Below, piece after piece: positions 1 to 9,845 of a stretch of DNA of 64,000 nucleotides (position 1 is its first letter; each line of letters opens with the position of its first letter). The position numbers were made by a program, and so were the translations under genes. This DNA comes from Oxalobacteraceae bacterium (GTDB lineage Bacteria > Pseudomonadota > Gammaproteobacteria > Burkholderiales > Burkholderiaceae_D). Under the pieces are notes generated by a model, which worked only from the letters and a program-made list of their open reading frames with translations, was not told the origin of the DNA and did not search any database. The stretch is from the NCBI GenBank assembly GCA_947448025.1, contig CANFLV010000007.1, forward strand, positions 62,001 through 126,000. Direction: 5' to 3'.

Positions 1-1
1 T

Positions 2-172
2 ATCAGCGTGAGTATTGAAAATCCGCAGGTCACGATTAACGACAAGGCCGCGACGGTAGTATTCCGTCAGGTCTATGTGTCGGACCGCATGCGCGCCAAC
101 GGCCGCAAGACCCTGTTGCTGGTCAAGCAGGGTGGTAAATGGCAAATCAAGCAGGAGCGCGCAGCTAGCTGA
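2..172 (+). CDS. C-terminal fragment of a protein with an NTF2/Cds6-like tail (5' end outside window)
   Basis: Only the last 56 codons are in the window, read in frame from base 2 to a TGA at 170-172. The fragment resembles the extreme C-terminus of the next gene: both end in an alternating beta-strand pattern around a K-x-G-x-x-W-x-I segment, as in NTF2/SnoaL-like domains attached to some L,D-transpeptidases. It is therefore probably the end of a second cell-wall-related protein. Its TGA overlaps the ATG of the following gene (TGATG), which suggests one transcript with coupled translation. The N-terminal domain cannot be seen, so the family assignment is inference. Confidence 0.6.
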   Translation: MSVSIENPQVTINDKAATVVFRQVYVSDRMRANGRKTLLLVKQGGKWQIKQERAAS

Positions 173-1410
173 TGTTTTCCATTCGATCCCATGCCCTTCC
201 TGTCATGAATGTACTGCAACGCACGATGTGCGCCCTTGTCGGTTCCGCGTGCCTGCTGATGTCGGTAGCGCACGCTACGCCGAGGGAAAAGTTGCACGCG
301 CCGGCAGAAAAGCCGAACGCTGAAGCCATGCTGATCGATGTCTACAAGGCCCTGGGTGCGAATCATTTGCGCGATGCGATGACCAAGGCGGATGCGCTGG
401 TCGCTGCGTATCCGACCTTCCGTCTGGGGCATTTGATCCGTGGCGACATGTTGCTGATGCAAACGCGTAATGTGGTCACACTGGGACCGGCAGATGGCCC
501 GCAAGACAAGCTCAAGGATTTACGTGACGAAGCGATGGTGCGCCTCAATTCGCTGCGTGGCCGGCCAGATCCCGAGCTCGTGCCGCGCGCGATCCTGCAG
601 ATGCGCGACGACCAGAAGCAGGTTTTGATCGTAGATGCGAAACGGTCGCGCCTTTACTTCTACGAGCACATCAATGGCAAGCTGAAGTTTGTCACGGACT
701 ATTACATCAGCCAGGGCAAACTCGGCATCAACAAACTCAGGTCAGGCGACCAGAAGACGCCGGTCGGTGTCTACTACATCACCAGCCGTGTAGGTGGTCC
801 GCATTTGCCGGACTTTTACGGGACTGGTGCCTTGCCGATCAATTATCCGAATGACTGGGACCGCCTGAATGGTCGCAGTGGTTCCGGTATCTGGCTGCAT
901 GGCACGCCCAGCGATAACTATAGCCGTCCGCCCCTGTCTTCTGACGGCTGCGTGGTCTTGACGAACCAGGACCTGACGCGCCTGTCGGCCTTGGTCGAAG
1001 TCGGGAAAACCCCACTGGTCATCGCCGAGTCGGTCGAGTTCGTCAACAAGACCAAAGCGAACAATGACCGCAACAATGCGCTCAAAGTGGTCGAAGGCTG
1101 GCGCCGCGATTTTGAAAGCCTTGATGCCGGCCGCTTCATCTCGAATTATTCGAGCCAGTTCAAGGCCGAGCGCGGTGAGGATCGCCAAGCCTGGTTCAAC
1201 AAGCAATGGCAGCCCATGACCGGTGCGAAAAACGTCGCCATCAAGATGCGTGAGCTGACCTTGTTCCTGTATCCAGGGCGTGAAGACCTGCTGGTCAGCA
1301 CCTTCACAGAAGACGCGATGATCGACACAAACAAGATTTCCACGCGCAAGCGGCAATACTGGGCCAAGGAAGGTGAGCAGTGGCGCATCGTCTCTGAGTT
1401 CATCCTGTGA
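172..1410 (+). CDS. YkuD-type L,D-transpeptidase, exported
   Basis: Cell-wall transpeptidase of 412 residues. An N-terminal hydrophobic signal segment ends near VAHA (residues 31-34 of the longest form). The YkuD domain spans about 148-285 and carries the catalytic signature HGTP (His243) followed by SSDGC (Cys260), the H...SxGC pattern of L,D-transpeptidases that make 3-3 crosslinks or attach proteins to peptidoglycan. A region rich in helices precedes it, and an NTF2-like tail of about 110 residues follows. The ATG at 172 overlaps the upstream stop. A second ATG at 205 would give a tidier signal peptide (MNVLQRTMCALVG...), so the start is uncertain. The target (crosslinking or protein anchoring) cannot be told from sequence. 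Confidence 0.88.
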   Translation: MFSIRSHALPVMNVLQRTMCALVGSACLLMSVAHATPREKLHAPAEKPNAEAMLIDVYKALGANHLRDAMTKADALVAAYPTFRLGHLIRGDMLLMQTRNVVTLGPADGPQDKLKDLRDEAMVRLNSLRGRPDPELVPRAILQMRDDQKQVLIVDAKRSRLYFYEHINGKLKFVTDYYISQGKLGINKLRSGDQKTPVGVYYITSRVGGPHLPDFYGTGALPINYPNDWDRLNGRSGSGIWLHGTPSDNYSRPPLSSDGCVVLTNQDLTRLSALVEVGKTPLVIAESVEFVNKTKANNDRNNALKVVEGWRRDFESLDAGRFISNYSSQFKAERGEDRQAWFNKQWQPMTGAKNVAIKMRELTLFLYPGREDLLVSTFTEDAMIDTNKISTRKRQYWAKEGEQWRIVSEFIL

Positions 1411-1426
1411 CGTGAAATTCAAGACA

Positions 1427-1450
1427 GGCTGGGGTCCACACGCCCCAGCC
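1427..1450. terminator. Hairpin between convergent genes
   Basis: Perfect 8-bp inverted repeat GGCTGGGG / CCCCAGCC with an 8-nt loop. It lies between the ends of the L,D-transpeptidase gene and the oppositely oriented chemoreceptor gene. There is no run of T on either side, so it may act only as a weak or bidirectional terminator or as a 3'-end stabiliser. Confidence 0.45.
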
Positions 1451-1472
1451 CTGATGCAGGTCCATTACAAAT

Positions 1473-3788
1473 TCAGTCCCGCTTATAAATCCCGCATCCC
1501 ATCACCATATTCTGCGCAATGGCCACAATGAATGAGGTCTTCATTTCGACCTGACCCGTGAGTGGATTGGCGATCAAATAATCCACCCACGCGCCTTCAC
1601 TATCAGCGCCAGTGAAGGCATCGCGCACCAGCTTTGCACCATCGAGTCCCGGCAAGTCCCGCAGGAATGTTCCCACGCGTGCAGGCAGTCCGCCGCAGGC
1701 ATGATATTGACCCTGGCGATCGAAAGCGAAGATATACATGTCGCGATCGGCATAGGCGCCATCGGCGTTGGCGGTAATCATGGGCAGCGCATTCGTGCCA
1801 TAGGCGCGATATAGGCTGACGCCGCGTTTGACCAGCGCCAGTGCCTCGCCCGCGGTACCTTGGCGCAGTTTGAAGCCCTCTACAGATTTGCTTAGCGCGA
1901 TGGCTCTTTGCTCCATTCCCTGCGCAGAAAGTTTGGCGCGTTCGGCCATCTCGCCATTGCTTTTGGTGATGTCATCGAGCTGCTGTATGGCTGCGGATAT
2001 GTGTGCCAGGCCTTTACTTTGTTCGACCGTCGCCGCAGAAATCGTGTGGATATTGTTGGCCACGTCGTGGATGCCGCTGACGATTTTATCCATCATTTTG
2101 CTGACGTCGCCAATTTGCGCCACGCCGCTTTTTACCTGCTGCGAAGAAGCTGTGATCAATTCCTTGATTTCTTTGGCAGCGGCCGCGCTGCGATGGGCCA
2201 GATTGCGCACTTCGGCAGCGACCACGGCAAAGCCGCGACCCTGTTCGCCGGCACGCGCCGCTTCGACCGCCGCATTGAGGGCGAGGATATTGGTCTGGAA
2301 CGCGATTTCATCGATCAGGCCCAGCATCACTTCGACCTTGGCCGCGCCGGTCTCGATACCGCGCATCGACTGCACCGCCGAGCGCGTGAGGGCGCCGCTC
2401 GATTCACCGATGCGACTGAGACTTGCTGCGAGCTGGTCGACCGTTTGCGCACTGTCGGCATTCTTGCGCACCGTGTCCGACAATTCCTGCAGGCTCGTGA
2501 CCGTCTGTTCCAGCCGGCTGGCCTGCTGTTCGGTGCGGTCGGCCAGATCGCTGGTGCCGCTCAAGAGGCCTTGCGCGGATTGCGCCACCATCGCTGCATT
2601 GCTGCGGATGCCCGCTACCAGTGAGGACAGGCTAGCCGTCATGACCTCGATCTGCCGGCCGGTGTCGGCCAGTTCATCGCTGCCGGCAATCCTCACCGCA
2701 TGCGATAAATCGCCGCTGGCTGAATGCTCGATACCGGCATGCATGTTGCGCATGGCGCCGATGATGTTGCGGTAGAAGCCGATCATCAGATAATTCAACA
2801 GCAGGAACACCAGCGCCATGCTGACCGTGAGGATCAGGAAATTACGTTCAAGCCGAGTCTGGCGCTGCGCCAGCATTTTTTCGAGGCCGGCCATCACCTC
2901 CGTTTGCAGCGCCATGCCTTGGGCAATGGCTTGCGTCCCCAGTGCGAAATAAATCGCCGGATCGGTAGTGACCAGATCGTCACTCAGATTGCTTGCGGAG
3001 ATGGCCGTGAATTTCAGGCTTGCCGCCTGCGCGACGGCCCAGCTCGCCGGTACCGAAACGCCATTGCGCTTGAGCGAGTCCAAGCCTTCAGTGACGGCCG
3101 CTTCATTGGAGGCGATCAGCGCCAGCTTCGCCTTGACCGCTGCGCGCTCCTTGAAGTCAGATGTATCGCGTTTGAGTATGGCTGAGCCAAAGCCGCGCAG
3201 TTGGGCGATCGCTTCGATCCATGGAATCGTACGACGTACCGACAGGTCCATCAAAAAATAGATCGCCGCTTCGCGCTCCAGCGTCAGTGTCGAACGCTCC
3301 GCGGTCAGCGAGACGAAGCGACGCTGCGCTTCCAGCAGATTGCTGTGATGGGCAAAGCTGAGTGCACCTGTTTCCGGCAGCTTGCCTTCGCTCAGTGCCA
3401 GCAGCGCGAGGCGGCTTGATTCCCAATCTGCCTTGAGCTTCAAGTCCGGAAATTTTGGAATCAGCGCGTCGACCTCGGCGAGAGCGTTTTTCAAATCGAC
3501 GCGCGTCGCCTTGAGTGCCGCGGCGACCTCATCACTGCCGGCAAATTGCAGATTGGTCAAGCCACGGTGCTTTTGTGTTTGTTCGATGATGCGCATCAAG
3601 GGGCGCAGCAGGGCGACGCCATCAAGCTGCGTGCGCGTATTGCGGATCGGCTCGAGCGTGCTCGTGATGACGTCGGTTGTCAGCAGTGCCAGCGGCACCA
3701 TCGACAGGGAGAATACCAATAACAGTTTGGTCGTCAGACGGAAATTGCTCATCAATTTCGTTGAGGATTCAATAATAATCTTGATCAT
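1473..3788 (-). CDS. Methyl-accepting chemotaxis protein with C-terminal Cache-like domain
   Basis: Inner-membrane chemoreceptor of 771 residues. After a first transmembrane helix (about residues 18-40) comes a helical periplasmic region with the motif QKHRGL, reminiscent of NIT-type (nitrate-sensing) domains. A second transmembrane helix lies at about 315-340, then a HAMP segment and the signalling domain with the conserved hairpin region [20 protein letters not shown]. Unusually, about 120 residues follow it and look like a single Cache domain ([16 protein letters not shown]...GCGIYKRD), placing a second potential sensor in the cytoplasm. No strong ribosome-binding site is visible. An internal ATG at 3752 ([12 protein letters not shown]) matches the usual start of such receptors. 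No che genes are nearby, so it is an orphan receptor gene. Confidence 0.9.
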   Translation of the reverse strand: MIKIIIESSTKLMSNFRLTTKLLLVFSLSMVPLALLTTDVITSTLEPIRNTRTQLDGVALLRPLMRIIEQTQKHRGLTNLQFAGSDEVAAALKATRVDLKNALAEVDALIPKFPDLKLKADWESSRLALLALSEGKLPETGALSFAHHSNLLEAQRRFVSLTAERSTLTLEREAAIYFLMDLSVRRTIPWIEAIAQLRGFGSAILKRDTSDFKERAAVKAKLALIASNEAAVTEGLDSLKRNGVSVPASWAVAQAASLKFTAISASNLSDDLVTTDPAIYFALGTQAIAQGMALQTEVMAGLEKMLAQRQTRLERNFLILTVSMALVFLLLNYLMIGFYRNIIGAMRNMHAGIEHSASGDLSHAVRIAGSDELADTGRQIEVMTASLSSLVAGIRSNAAMVAQSAQGLLSGTSDLADRTEQQASRLEQTVTSLQELSDTVRKNADSAQTVDQLAASLSRIGESSGALTRSAVQSMRGIETGAAKVEVMLGLIDEIAFQTNILALNAAVEAARAGEQGRGFAVVAAEVRNLAHRSAAAAKEIKELITASSQQVKSGVAQIGDVSKMMDKIVSGIHDVANNIHTISAATVEQSKGLAHISAAIQQLDDITKSNGEMAERAKLSAQGMEQRAIALSKSVEGFKLRQGTAGEALALVKRGVSLYRAYGTNALPMITANADGAYADRDMYIFAFDRQGQYHACGGLPARVGTFLRDLPGLDGAKLVRDAFTGADSEGAWVDYLIANPLTGQVEMKTSFIVAIAQNMVMGCGIYKRD

Positions 3789-3993
3789 TTTTTCGGTGCT
3801 TTACCTTGCTGTGGGTTGGGCTGCGTCCGCTGATTTTTCTCATGCTGCAGCCATGGGCAAGAGACAAACAACGGTCGTCGACAGTAAGGTTATCGGCAGG
3901 GCAACAGCCGACTTGAGGCCGGAATTTCCATGCAATGTGCCTGAGCCTGAATGATTTGCCGGAGATCGTTATACTTGGTGCATCCAATTACCG

Positions 3994-4989
3994 ATGTCCC
4001 TCTTGATGATCCCTCTCTCTGTCCTCGACCTGTCGCCAATTGCCGCAGGAAGCGATGCCGCACAATCCTTCCGTAATACGCTCAGTCTCGCGCAGCATGC
4101 CGAGCGCCTCGGTTACCAGCGTTACTGGCTGGCTGAACATCACGGCATGCCCGGCATTGCCAGTGCCGCCACTGCCGTCGTGATCGGCCATGTCGCCGCG
4201 GGCACGACCACGATACGCGTGGGCGCCGGCGGCATCATGCTGCCGAATCATTCGCCGCTGGTGATCGCTGAGCAGTTCGGCACGCTGGCGTCGCTGTTTC
4301 CCGGCCGGATTGATCTCGGGCTGGGACGTGCACCGGGCTCCGACCAGGCGGTCGCGCGCGCGATGCGCCGTAATCTGCATGCGGATGCCGATGAATTTCC
4401 TCAAGACGTACTCGAGCTGATGTCGTATTTCGCCCCGGCCGTCGAAGGCCAGCGCGTGCGTGCCGTGCCGGGCGCAGGGCTCGATGTGCCGATCTGGATC
4501 CTCGGCTCCAGTTTGTTCGGCGCGCAGCTGGCCGCCGAACTTGGCTTGCCGTATGCCTTTGCCTCGCATTTCGCGCCGCAGCAGATGCTGCAGGCAATCG
4601 CGATTTATCGCGCGCGCTTCAAGCCCTCGGCCCAATGCCCAAAGCCCCATGTCATGCTCGGCTTTCATGTGTTTGCCGCCGATACCGACGAAGAGGGCCA
4701 TTATCTGGCCAGCTCCATGCAGCAAGCCTTCGTCAATATGCGCAGCGGCCGGCCCAGTTTGCTGCAGCCGCCAGTCGAAGGCTACCTCGACAAGATAGGA
4801 CCTGCCGAGCGCGCCATGCTGGCGCAGACGCTGTCATCGGCAGCGATCGGCTCAGCTGACACCGTGCGCCGCGAACTGGCCGCCTTCATTGCATTGACGG
4901 GCGCCGATGAACTGATGGTGACCGGACAGATTTTCTCGCATGAAAAACGCCTGCGTTCATTTGAAATTGCCGCGCAGCTCGCGCAGTAA
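3994..4989 (+). CDS. LLM-class flavin-dependent oxidoreductase (MsnO8-like)
   Basis: 331-residue bacterial-luciferase-like protein. The N-terminus ([11 protein letters not shown]), the [14 protein letters not shown] segment, the [13 protein letters not shown] strand and the [15 protein letters not shown] region are typical of the FMN/F420-type luciferase-like TIM barrel, specifically the MsnO8-like group. The physiological substrate of this group is generally unknown. It is read alone, divergent from the chemoreceptor. The ATG at 3994 gives the family-typical N-terminus, with little ribosome-binding signal upstream. Confidence 0.87.
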   Translation: MSLLMIPLSVLDLSPIAAGSDAAQSFRNTLSLAQHAERLGYQRYWLAEHHGMPGIASAATAVVIGHVAAGTTTIRVGAGGIMLPNHSPLVIAEQFGTLASLFPGRIDLGLGRAPGSDQAVARAMRRNLHADADEFPQDVLELMSYFAPAVEGQRVRAVPGAGLDVPIWILGSSLFGAQLAAELGLPYAFASHFAPQQMLQAIAIYRARFKPSAQCPKPHVMLGFHVFAADTDEEGHYLASSMQQAFVNMRSGRPSLLQPPVEGYLDKIGPAERAMLAQTLSSAAIGSADTVRRELAAFIALTGADELMVTGQIFSHEKRLRSFEIAAQLAQ

Positions 4990-5101
4990 GACTGCGCCTA
5001 ATGCGCATGCAGTCTGTGCTGCGTCATATTGTCCCTACCCTCGCCAACTACCATCGTTCAGACGGAGCGCCGCTTCGTTTTAAATCTTGATGGAGGATAG
5101 G

Positions 5102-5587
5102 ATGAATATTGCAAGACGTAATATCACGCCAGTGAACGGCTACCGCCCTGGCTCGCGCATAGCTGGCAACTATGATGATCCATTGGGCCGGATGATGGAG
5201 TCAGTATTTGAAGACATGCTCTCGCCACTGATGCCATTTGGCCGAGGCGAACTTGATAATCTCGTGATCCCGCGCCTGCAAATTGCCGAGAGTGAGCAAG
5301 CCTTTGATGTCGAAGCCGAATTGCCCGGCGTGCGCAAGGACGAAATCAAGATCACCGTGGAAAACCGCCGCGTGACGATCGAGGCAGAAGATGCACGTGA
5401 AGCTGATGAAAAAGAGGGGCAAAGGACGCTCTACAGTGAGCGCTCGATTCGTCGTTATGCGCGTACCTTTACCCTGCCGACCGAAGTGGATGACGTAAAA
5501 GCCCAGGCCAAACTCGAGAATGGCGTCCTGCGGCTGACCTTGCCGAAAAAAGCCAGTGGTCAAGCGAAAAAGCTCACCGTCCAGTAA
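5102..5587 (+). CDS. Hsp20/alpha-crystallin small heat-shock protein
   Basis: 161-residue small heat-shock chaperone. After a short N-terminal arm (about 1-52) comes the alpha-crystallin domain: AFDVEAELPGVRKDEIKITVE, the RRVTIEAE strand, the YSERSIRRYARTFTLP segment and the ANGVL-like motif (KLENGVLRLTLPKK). Such proteins form oligomers that hold unfolding proteins in a refoldable state. The ATG at 5102 is preceded by GGAGG (5092-5096), which decides the start over an in-frame ATG at 5087. It begins the stress-type block and is followed by a long hairpin and the DUF5335 gene on the same strand. Confidence 0.92.
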   Translation: MNIARRNITPVNGYRPGSRIAGNYDDPLGRMMESVFEDMLSPLMPFGRGELDNLVIPRLQIAESEQAFDVEAELPGVRKDEIKITVENRRVTIEAEDAREADEKEGQRTLYSERSIRRYARTFTLPTEVDDVKAQAKLENGVLRLTLPKKASGQAKKLTVQ

Positions 5588-5597
5588 TCACTCAAGG

Positions 5598-5634
5598 CGA
5601 TGCCGGCGCCAGCCTGCGGGCTGCGCCGGCATCG
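5598..5634 (+). other. Intercistronic stem-loop in the hsp20-DUF5335 unit
   Basis: A stem of about 16 bp with one bulged C: the outer arms CGATGCCGGCG / CGCCGGCATCG continue into CAGCC / GGCTG around a short loop. No T-tract follows, so it is unlikely to be a classical terminator. A G+C-rich hairpin just after the hsp20 stop could protect the hsp20 message or reduce read-through into DUF5335; that role is inference. Confidence 0.55.
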
Positions 5635-5698
5635 CGAACCAGTTCAGCTGGTGCCAGTCGCGCCGGGGCTGTCGCTGGGTCAAACCAAGGAGCCCAAC

Positions 5699-6028
5699 AT
5701 GAGTCTGTCCCGCATTGAAAAATCTTCATGGCGTCCTTACTTCGACAATATGTCGCGGCTACTGGATGGCAAACGCGCAGAAATCGACATCGAATCACTT
5801 GAGCTGGGCAGCCAGGTCGAAGCGCAATGGCTGCCGCTACTGGGCATCAGCTATGACGCGCGCAATGACGTGGTCGACATCATCCTCGAAGGCCTGGATC
5901 ATCGCATCTTCCATCCCAAGGAATTATTTGTCGAGCAGACGGCGTTTGAATTGAGTAGCGTGGAAGTGGTCGACAGTGATGATCAGCGCCATATCGTCAA
6001 GCTGCGCGATCCGCTGATGCTGTCTTGA
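5699..6028 (+). CDS. DUF5335 family protein
   Basis: 109-residue protein matching the DUF5335 pattern: an N-terminal WRPYFDNMSRLLDGKRAEIDIE segment, then GSQVEAQWLPLLGISYDARNDVVDI, and a C-terminal HRIFHPKELFVEQ...SSVEVVDSD region. No enzymatic motif or membrane segment is seen and no function is established to my knowledge. The ATG at 5699 has AAGGAG seven bases upstream. It follows hsp20 on the same strand by 111 bases, which suggests a shared stress context. Confidence 0.8.
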   Translation: MSLSRIEKSSWRPYFDNMSRLLDGKRAEIDIESLELGSQVEAQWLPLLGISYDARNDVVDIILEGLDHRIFHPKELFVEQTAFELSSVEVVDSDDQRHIVKLRDPLMLS

Positions 6029-6053
6029 TTCATGTGCTGCTGCGCAGCTACGC

Positions 6054-7433
6054 TTACACGAGCGGTTCAAGTTTAGCGACCAGGGTCGGTAATAATTCCG
6101 ACACTGTCGGATGGATATGCATGGCTTGCCGCAGCACGCTTACAGGTGCGTCGGCATACATCAGGTCGAGCAGGGTATGCACGACTTCATCGGCCTCTAT
6201 ACCGAGCAGGGTCGCGCCGAGGATTTTCTGTGTTTGTGCATCGACCAGCAGGCTCATGAAGCCAGTCGTCTCATCGCGTTCGCGCGCGCGGCTGACATGG
6301 CACATCGCCAGCGACGCATGCAGGATAGGGCGACCGCTGGCGCGCGCTTCCGTTTTGTTCATGCCGATGTGCGCCAGTGGTGGATCGATGTAGACCGCAT
6401 GTGCGGCAATGCGATGGTGGATCGTGCGCTGGCCGCTTTCGAGCAAATTGGCGGCGACGATTTCGTAATCATTGAACGAGGTATGCGTGAAGGCGCCGCG
6501 ACCGTTGACTTCGCCCAAGGCCCAGATACCGGGCACGGCCGTGCGCAGCTGTTCATCAACGTCAATATAGCCGCGCGCATCGGTTTTCACGCCGATGCGG
6601 TCCAGGCCGAGCCCGGTCGTGTTCGGCTGGCGTCCCGAGGCCAACAATAAATGCGAACCTTCGAGCTGATGCAGGGTGCTGCCTTTGCGGTAGACGATGG
6701 TCACATCCATGTCGCGCCGCGCGACATTGACGATTTGTGCACTGGTATGGATTTGCACGCCTTCATTTTCCAGCAGCGCCTGCACCGCGTCCGATACGGC
6801 GGCATCTTCATGCGACAGAACTTGCGAGCCGGCCTCGAGGATCGTGACGCGGCTACCGAAGCGGCGCATCATTTGCGCCATTTCCAGGCCGATGTAACTA
6901 CCGCCGATGATGAGTAAATGCGGCGGCAGGAAATCGAGGTCCAGCAAGCTCGTGCTGGTCAGATAATCGATCGTGTCCAGTCCCGGCAAGGGCGGCACGA
7001 AGACCCGCGCGCCGACGTTGATAAAGATCTCTTTGGCTCTGAGCAGGTCGCCATTGGCAGCTAAGGTATCGGCCTTGACGAAGTGAGCCTCGGCGTGAAC
7101 CAGGCGCAGGTTCGGCGTCTTCTTGAGCCACTCATCGAGGTGCTCGCGCGAATCGTGGATCAGCCTGTCCTTGCGTGCTTTGACCTTGTGCATGTCGATG
7201 GTGACTGGCGCATCGATCATCACGCCAAAGTCGGCCGCGCGCCGCGCCATATGCGCCACGCGCGCGCTGGCGATGAGCGTCTTGCTCGGCACGCAGCCGG
7301 TATTGACGCAGGTGCCACCGAGCGCGCCACGTTCAATGATGGCAGTCTTGCGGCCCGACTGCGCAAGACGCACGGCGAGCGTGGGACCCGACTGGCCTGC
7401 GCCAATCACGATGGCATCAAAATCCAGCGTCAT
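6054..7433 (-). CDS. FAD-dependent pyridine nucleotide-disulphide oxidoreductase (mercuric-reductase-like)
   Basis: 459-residue flavoprotein of the dihydrolipoamide dehydrogenase / mercuric reductase / glutathione reductase family. The FAD-binding GAGQSG motif lies near the N-terminus, followed by the redox-active pair in GGTCVNTGCVPSK, the NAD(P)-binding GGSYIGLEMA and the ATG-like GIWALGEVNG. The C-terminal dimerisation domain has HIHPTVSELLP, including the catalytic His-x-His. There is no N-terminal heavy-metal domain and no C-terminal vicinal Cys pair, so it is probably not a true mercuric reductase. The ATG at 7433 is used; a TTG at 7442 is in frame upstream. Substrate unknown. It sits among stress genes. 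Confidence 0.88.
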   Translation of the reverse strand: MTLDFDAIVIGAGQSGPTLAVRLAQSGRKTAIIERGALGGTCVNTGCVPSKTLIASARVAHMARRAADFGVMIDAPVTIDMHKVKARKDRLIHDSREHLDEWLKKTPNLRLVHAEAHFVKADTLAANGDLLRAKEIFINVGARVFVPPLPGLDTIDYLTSTSLLDLDFLPPHLLIIGGSYIGLEMAQMMRRFGSRVTILEAGSQVLSHEDAAVSDAVQALLENEGVQIHTSAQIVNVARRDMDVTIVYRKGSTLHQLEGSHLLLASGRQPNTTGLGLDRIGVKTDARGYIDVDEQLRTAVPGIWALGEVNGRGAFTHTSFNDYEIVAANLLESGQRTIHHRIAAHAVYIDPPLAHIGMNKTEARASGRPILHASLAMCHVSRARERDETTGFMSLLVDAQTQKILGATLLGIEADEVVHTLLDLMYADAPVSVLRQAMHIHPTVSELLPTLVAKLEPLV

Positions 7434-7679
7434 GATATTCAACCCCGCTTAAGCGCATAAACAAGATTCATCATAGGCGTCGCAGCAGGATGCCTGCCAG
7501 TGATGTCGAGCGACGCTTTGATCTTGCGCAAATAAATGCGAATTCGGCGGTGAAATCGGACAGCAGAATTTGCCAGTTAACCTATCCGCCCACTCACAAG
7601 CCGAGCGCGCCCTCTATGCGCCAATGCCGGCCGTTTCGGCTTTCCATCCGCGCAAACTTTTCGACTCTGCCGTGGCTTA

Positions 7680-9845
7680 TTAAGCGATCGTGACGACCTC
7701 GGCCTTGCCTTCCTTGCGCACGAGGTTAATGCCGACATTGTTCGGATAGCGCTGGATCAGTAAATCAACGACGGCGCCGCCAATAGCGAGGTCGCGGATT
7801 TCAAGTTTGTCGAGGAAGGCTGGCAGGCGCGGATGGCGGAAACGGATTTCCGGCTTGACCGGATCAAACGATAGACCGAGGCAGGCTTGCAGCAGGTAAA
7901 ACACGCTGCCGGCCGCCCATGCCTGCGGTGCGCAGGCAACCGGATACAGGGTCGGGCCTTCGTCGGGTCGTTTCGAAAAGCCGCAAAACAATTCCGGCAG
8001 GCGGCGCTGGTCCATGTACAGGCTGGCTTCATTGAGGCCGTTGAAGATTTTCATGGCTTCAGCCGTGTAGCCGTAATGCGCCATGCCGGCGGCGATGATG
8101 GCATTGTCATGCGGCCAGACTGAACCATTGTGATACGCCATCGGGTTATAGCGGATTTCGCTGGGCGGTATCGTGCGTATGCCCCAGCCGCAAAAGAAAT
8201 CATCGGAGACGAGCTGGGCGACCACGCGTGCCGCGCGCTCATTGCTGGCGATGCCGGTCCATAGCGCATGGCCGGCATTCGATGAAGCCACGGCGCACTG
8301 GCGCTTATCGCCATCGAGCGCGATGGCATAGGTGCCCAGCGTCTCGCACCAGAAGCGTTCATTGAACAGGTGTTTGATGCGGCGCGCGGCATTGTGTAAT
8401 TCGATGGCGAGCGCGTGTTCGTCGAGCAGGGTCGCCAGGCGCGCTGCCTGCAGCCGGGCCTGGTAAACATAGCCTTGCACTTCACACAGCGCAATGGGCG
8501 CATCGGCGAGTTTGCCGTCGCTGTGGAAAATCGAGTCGTAGGAATCTTTCCAGCCCTGCTGCATGAGGCCAGTGTCGCTGTAGCGCGCATATTCGATGAA
8601 GCCATCACCATCGCGATCGCCGTACTCGTTTATCCATGTCAGGGCGCGGCGGATATTGGGCCAGATGCCGCGGATGAAGGACAGGTCGCCGGTGCGATCG
8701 TAATAGGCGCCGGCCAGCGCGACGAACAGGGGCGTCGCATCGATCGTGCCGTAATAGCAGCGAAACGGAATTTCGTCGAGCGCGGCGACTTCGCCCTGGC
8801 GTGCCTCATGCAGGATCTTGCCCGGTTCGGCATCCCGCGCCGGGTCGAACACGTTTGCCTGGGTCGCCGCCAGATGCGCCAGCACACCGCGCGCCAGACC
8901 AGGATCGATCCACAGGTATTGAAACGCGGTGATGATGCCGTCGCGACCGAAGGTAGTCGAGTACCACGGCAAGCCGGCATAGGGATAGGGGCCGTGCTGC
9001 AGGTTCGTGGTCAGCATCACGAGGTCGGCAGCGGAGCGGTCGAGCCAGTTATTGAAATGGGCATCGGAGCTGCTGACCTTGCAGCGATTTTGCAAGCTGC
9101 TGGTGACCATTTCGTTGATGCGTTTGAAGGCGCTTTGGTAGTCGCTGATCAGCGGTAAGGGCGTGCCTTCCTTTTCGCAGGAGATCGTCGTAAAAATATG
9201 TGTGTCGCTTTTCGGTGCGAGGCGGATCCTGAATTCGGCGCGACTCGATGTGAGCTTGTCTGGCGGTGGATCGAAAGCGATGCGCGTATGGCGCACCACA
9301 GAGTCGAGTCCGCGATAGCCGAGCGATAATTCATCGCGCGTGATTTGCGGCGGCAGGCGGGTGCCGCGATGGCTGCGCTTGAAGCCGCGCACCTCAAATA
9401 TGTCGTGGTAATCGGCATCGAATTCCATCGTCAAGGTCGCCTCGACCGGGGTCGTGCCGTAATTCGTGATGCGCAAATCTTCATAGCAGGCATCATGCAG
9501 GATCTTGCCGCGAAAAATATGCAGCACGCCGCTGGCGATCGCCTGATCGGTGCCGGGATTGAGATCGGGATTCATCAGTTCGACAGTGAGCAGGCCATTG
9601 TCATCCTTCACGGTCGAATTGAGATACATCGGCCGTTTGCCTTCGAGATGCAATTCCAGCTGTGACAGAAAGCGCGTATCGCCGGCGTACAGGCCTTCTT
9701 CGCCCAGGCCGATCGGCTGGATGTCGCCGAAGCGGTCAAACAGCACGAACATGTCGTTATGCTTGAGTACGCGTTTGCGTTCATCGGCTGGCGAGGATGT
9801 CGCGAGGATGTACCATTGCTCGCCCAACTGCAATTTTTCAACCAT
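7680..9845 (-). CDS. Amylo-alpha-1,6-glucosidase / glycogen-debranching-type glycosidase
   Basis: 721-residue protein with the two-part layout of bacterial/archaeal debranching enzymes. The N-terminal beta-domain (about 1-250) starts VLKHNDMFVLFDRFGDI and contains GLYAGDTRFLS. The C-terminal (alpha/alpha)6-barrel glycosidase holds GLPWYSTTFGRDGI, IPFRCYYGTIDATPLF, GDRDGDGFIEY, GWKDSYDS and NGSVWPHDNA. The family releases glucose from alpha-1,6 branches or acts on related glucosides. The ATG at 9845 has GGAG eight bases upstream and overlaps the end of the glycosyltransferase gene by 8 bases, so the two are translationally coupled. Glycogen or another alpha-glucan is a plausible but unproven substrate. 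Confidence 0.88.
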   Translation of the reverse strand: MVEKLQLGEQWYILATSSPADERKRVLKHNDMFVLFDRFGDIQPIGLGEEGLYAGDTRFLSQLELHLEGKRPMYLNSTVKDDNGLLTVELMNPDLNPGTDQAIASGVLHIFRGKILHDACYEDLRITNYGTTPVEATLTMEFDADYHDIFEVRGFKRSHRGTRLPPQITRDELSLGYRGLDSVVRHTRIAFDPPPDKLTSSRAEFRIRLAPKSDTHIFTTISCEKEGTPLPLISDYQSAFKRINEMVTSSLQNRCKVSSSDAHFNNWLDRSAADLVMLTTNLQHGPYPYAGLPWYSTTFGRDGIITAFQYLWIDPGLARGVLAHLAATQANVFDPARDAEPGKILHEARQGEVAALDEIPFRCYYGTIDATPLFVALAGAYYDRTGDLSFIRGIWPNIRRALTWINEYGDRDGDGFIEYARYSDTGLMQQGWKDSYDSIFHSDGKLADAPIALCEVQGYVYQARLQAARLATLLDEHALAIELHNAARRIKHLFNERFWCETLGTYAIALDGDKRQCAVASSNAGHALWTGIASNERAARVVAQLVSDDFFCGWGIRTIPPSEIRYNPMAYHNGSVWPHDNAIIAAGMAHYGYTAEAMKIFNGLNEASLYMDQRRLPELFCGFSKRPDEGPTLYPVACAPQAWAAGSVFYLLQACLGLSFDPVKPEIRFRHPRLPAFLDKLEIRDLAIGGAVVDLLIQRYPNNVGINLVRKEGKAEVVTIA

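Noticed and set aside
1828..2775. Long plus-strand frame opposite the chemoreceptor gene
   Set aside because: It lies wholly antisense to a well-supported coding region, has Ser/Ala/Arg-rich low-complexity translation and no ribosome-binding site. It is a codon-bias shadow.
6054..7433. True mercuric reductase (merA)
   Set aside because: The N-terminal metal-binding domain and C-terminal Cys pair of MerA are missing and no mer genes are nearby; only the general family is supported.
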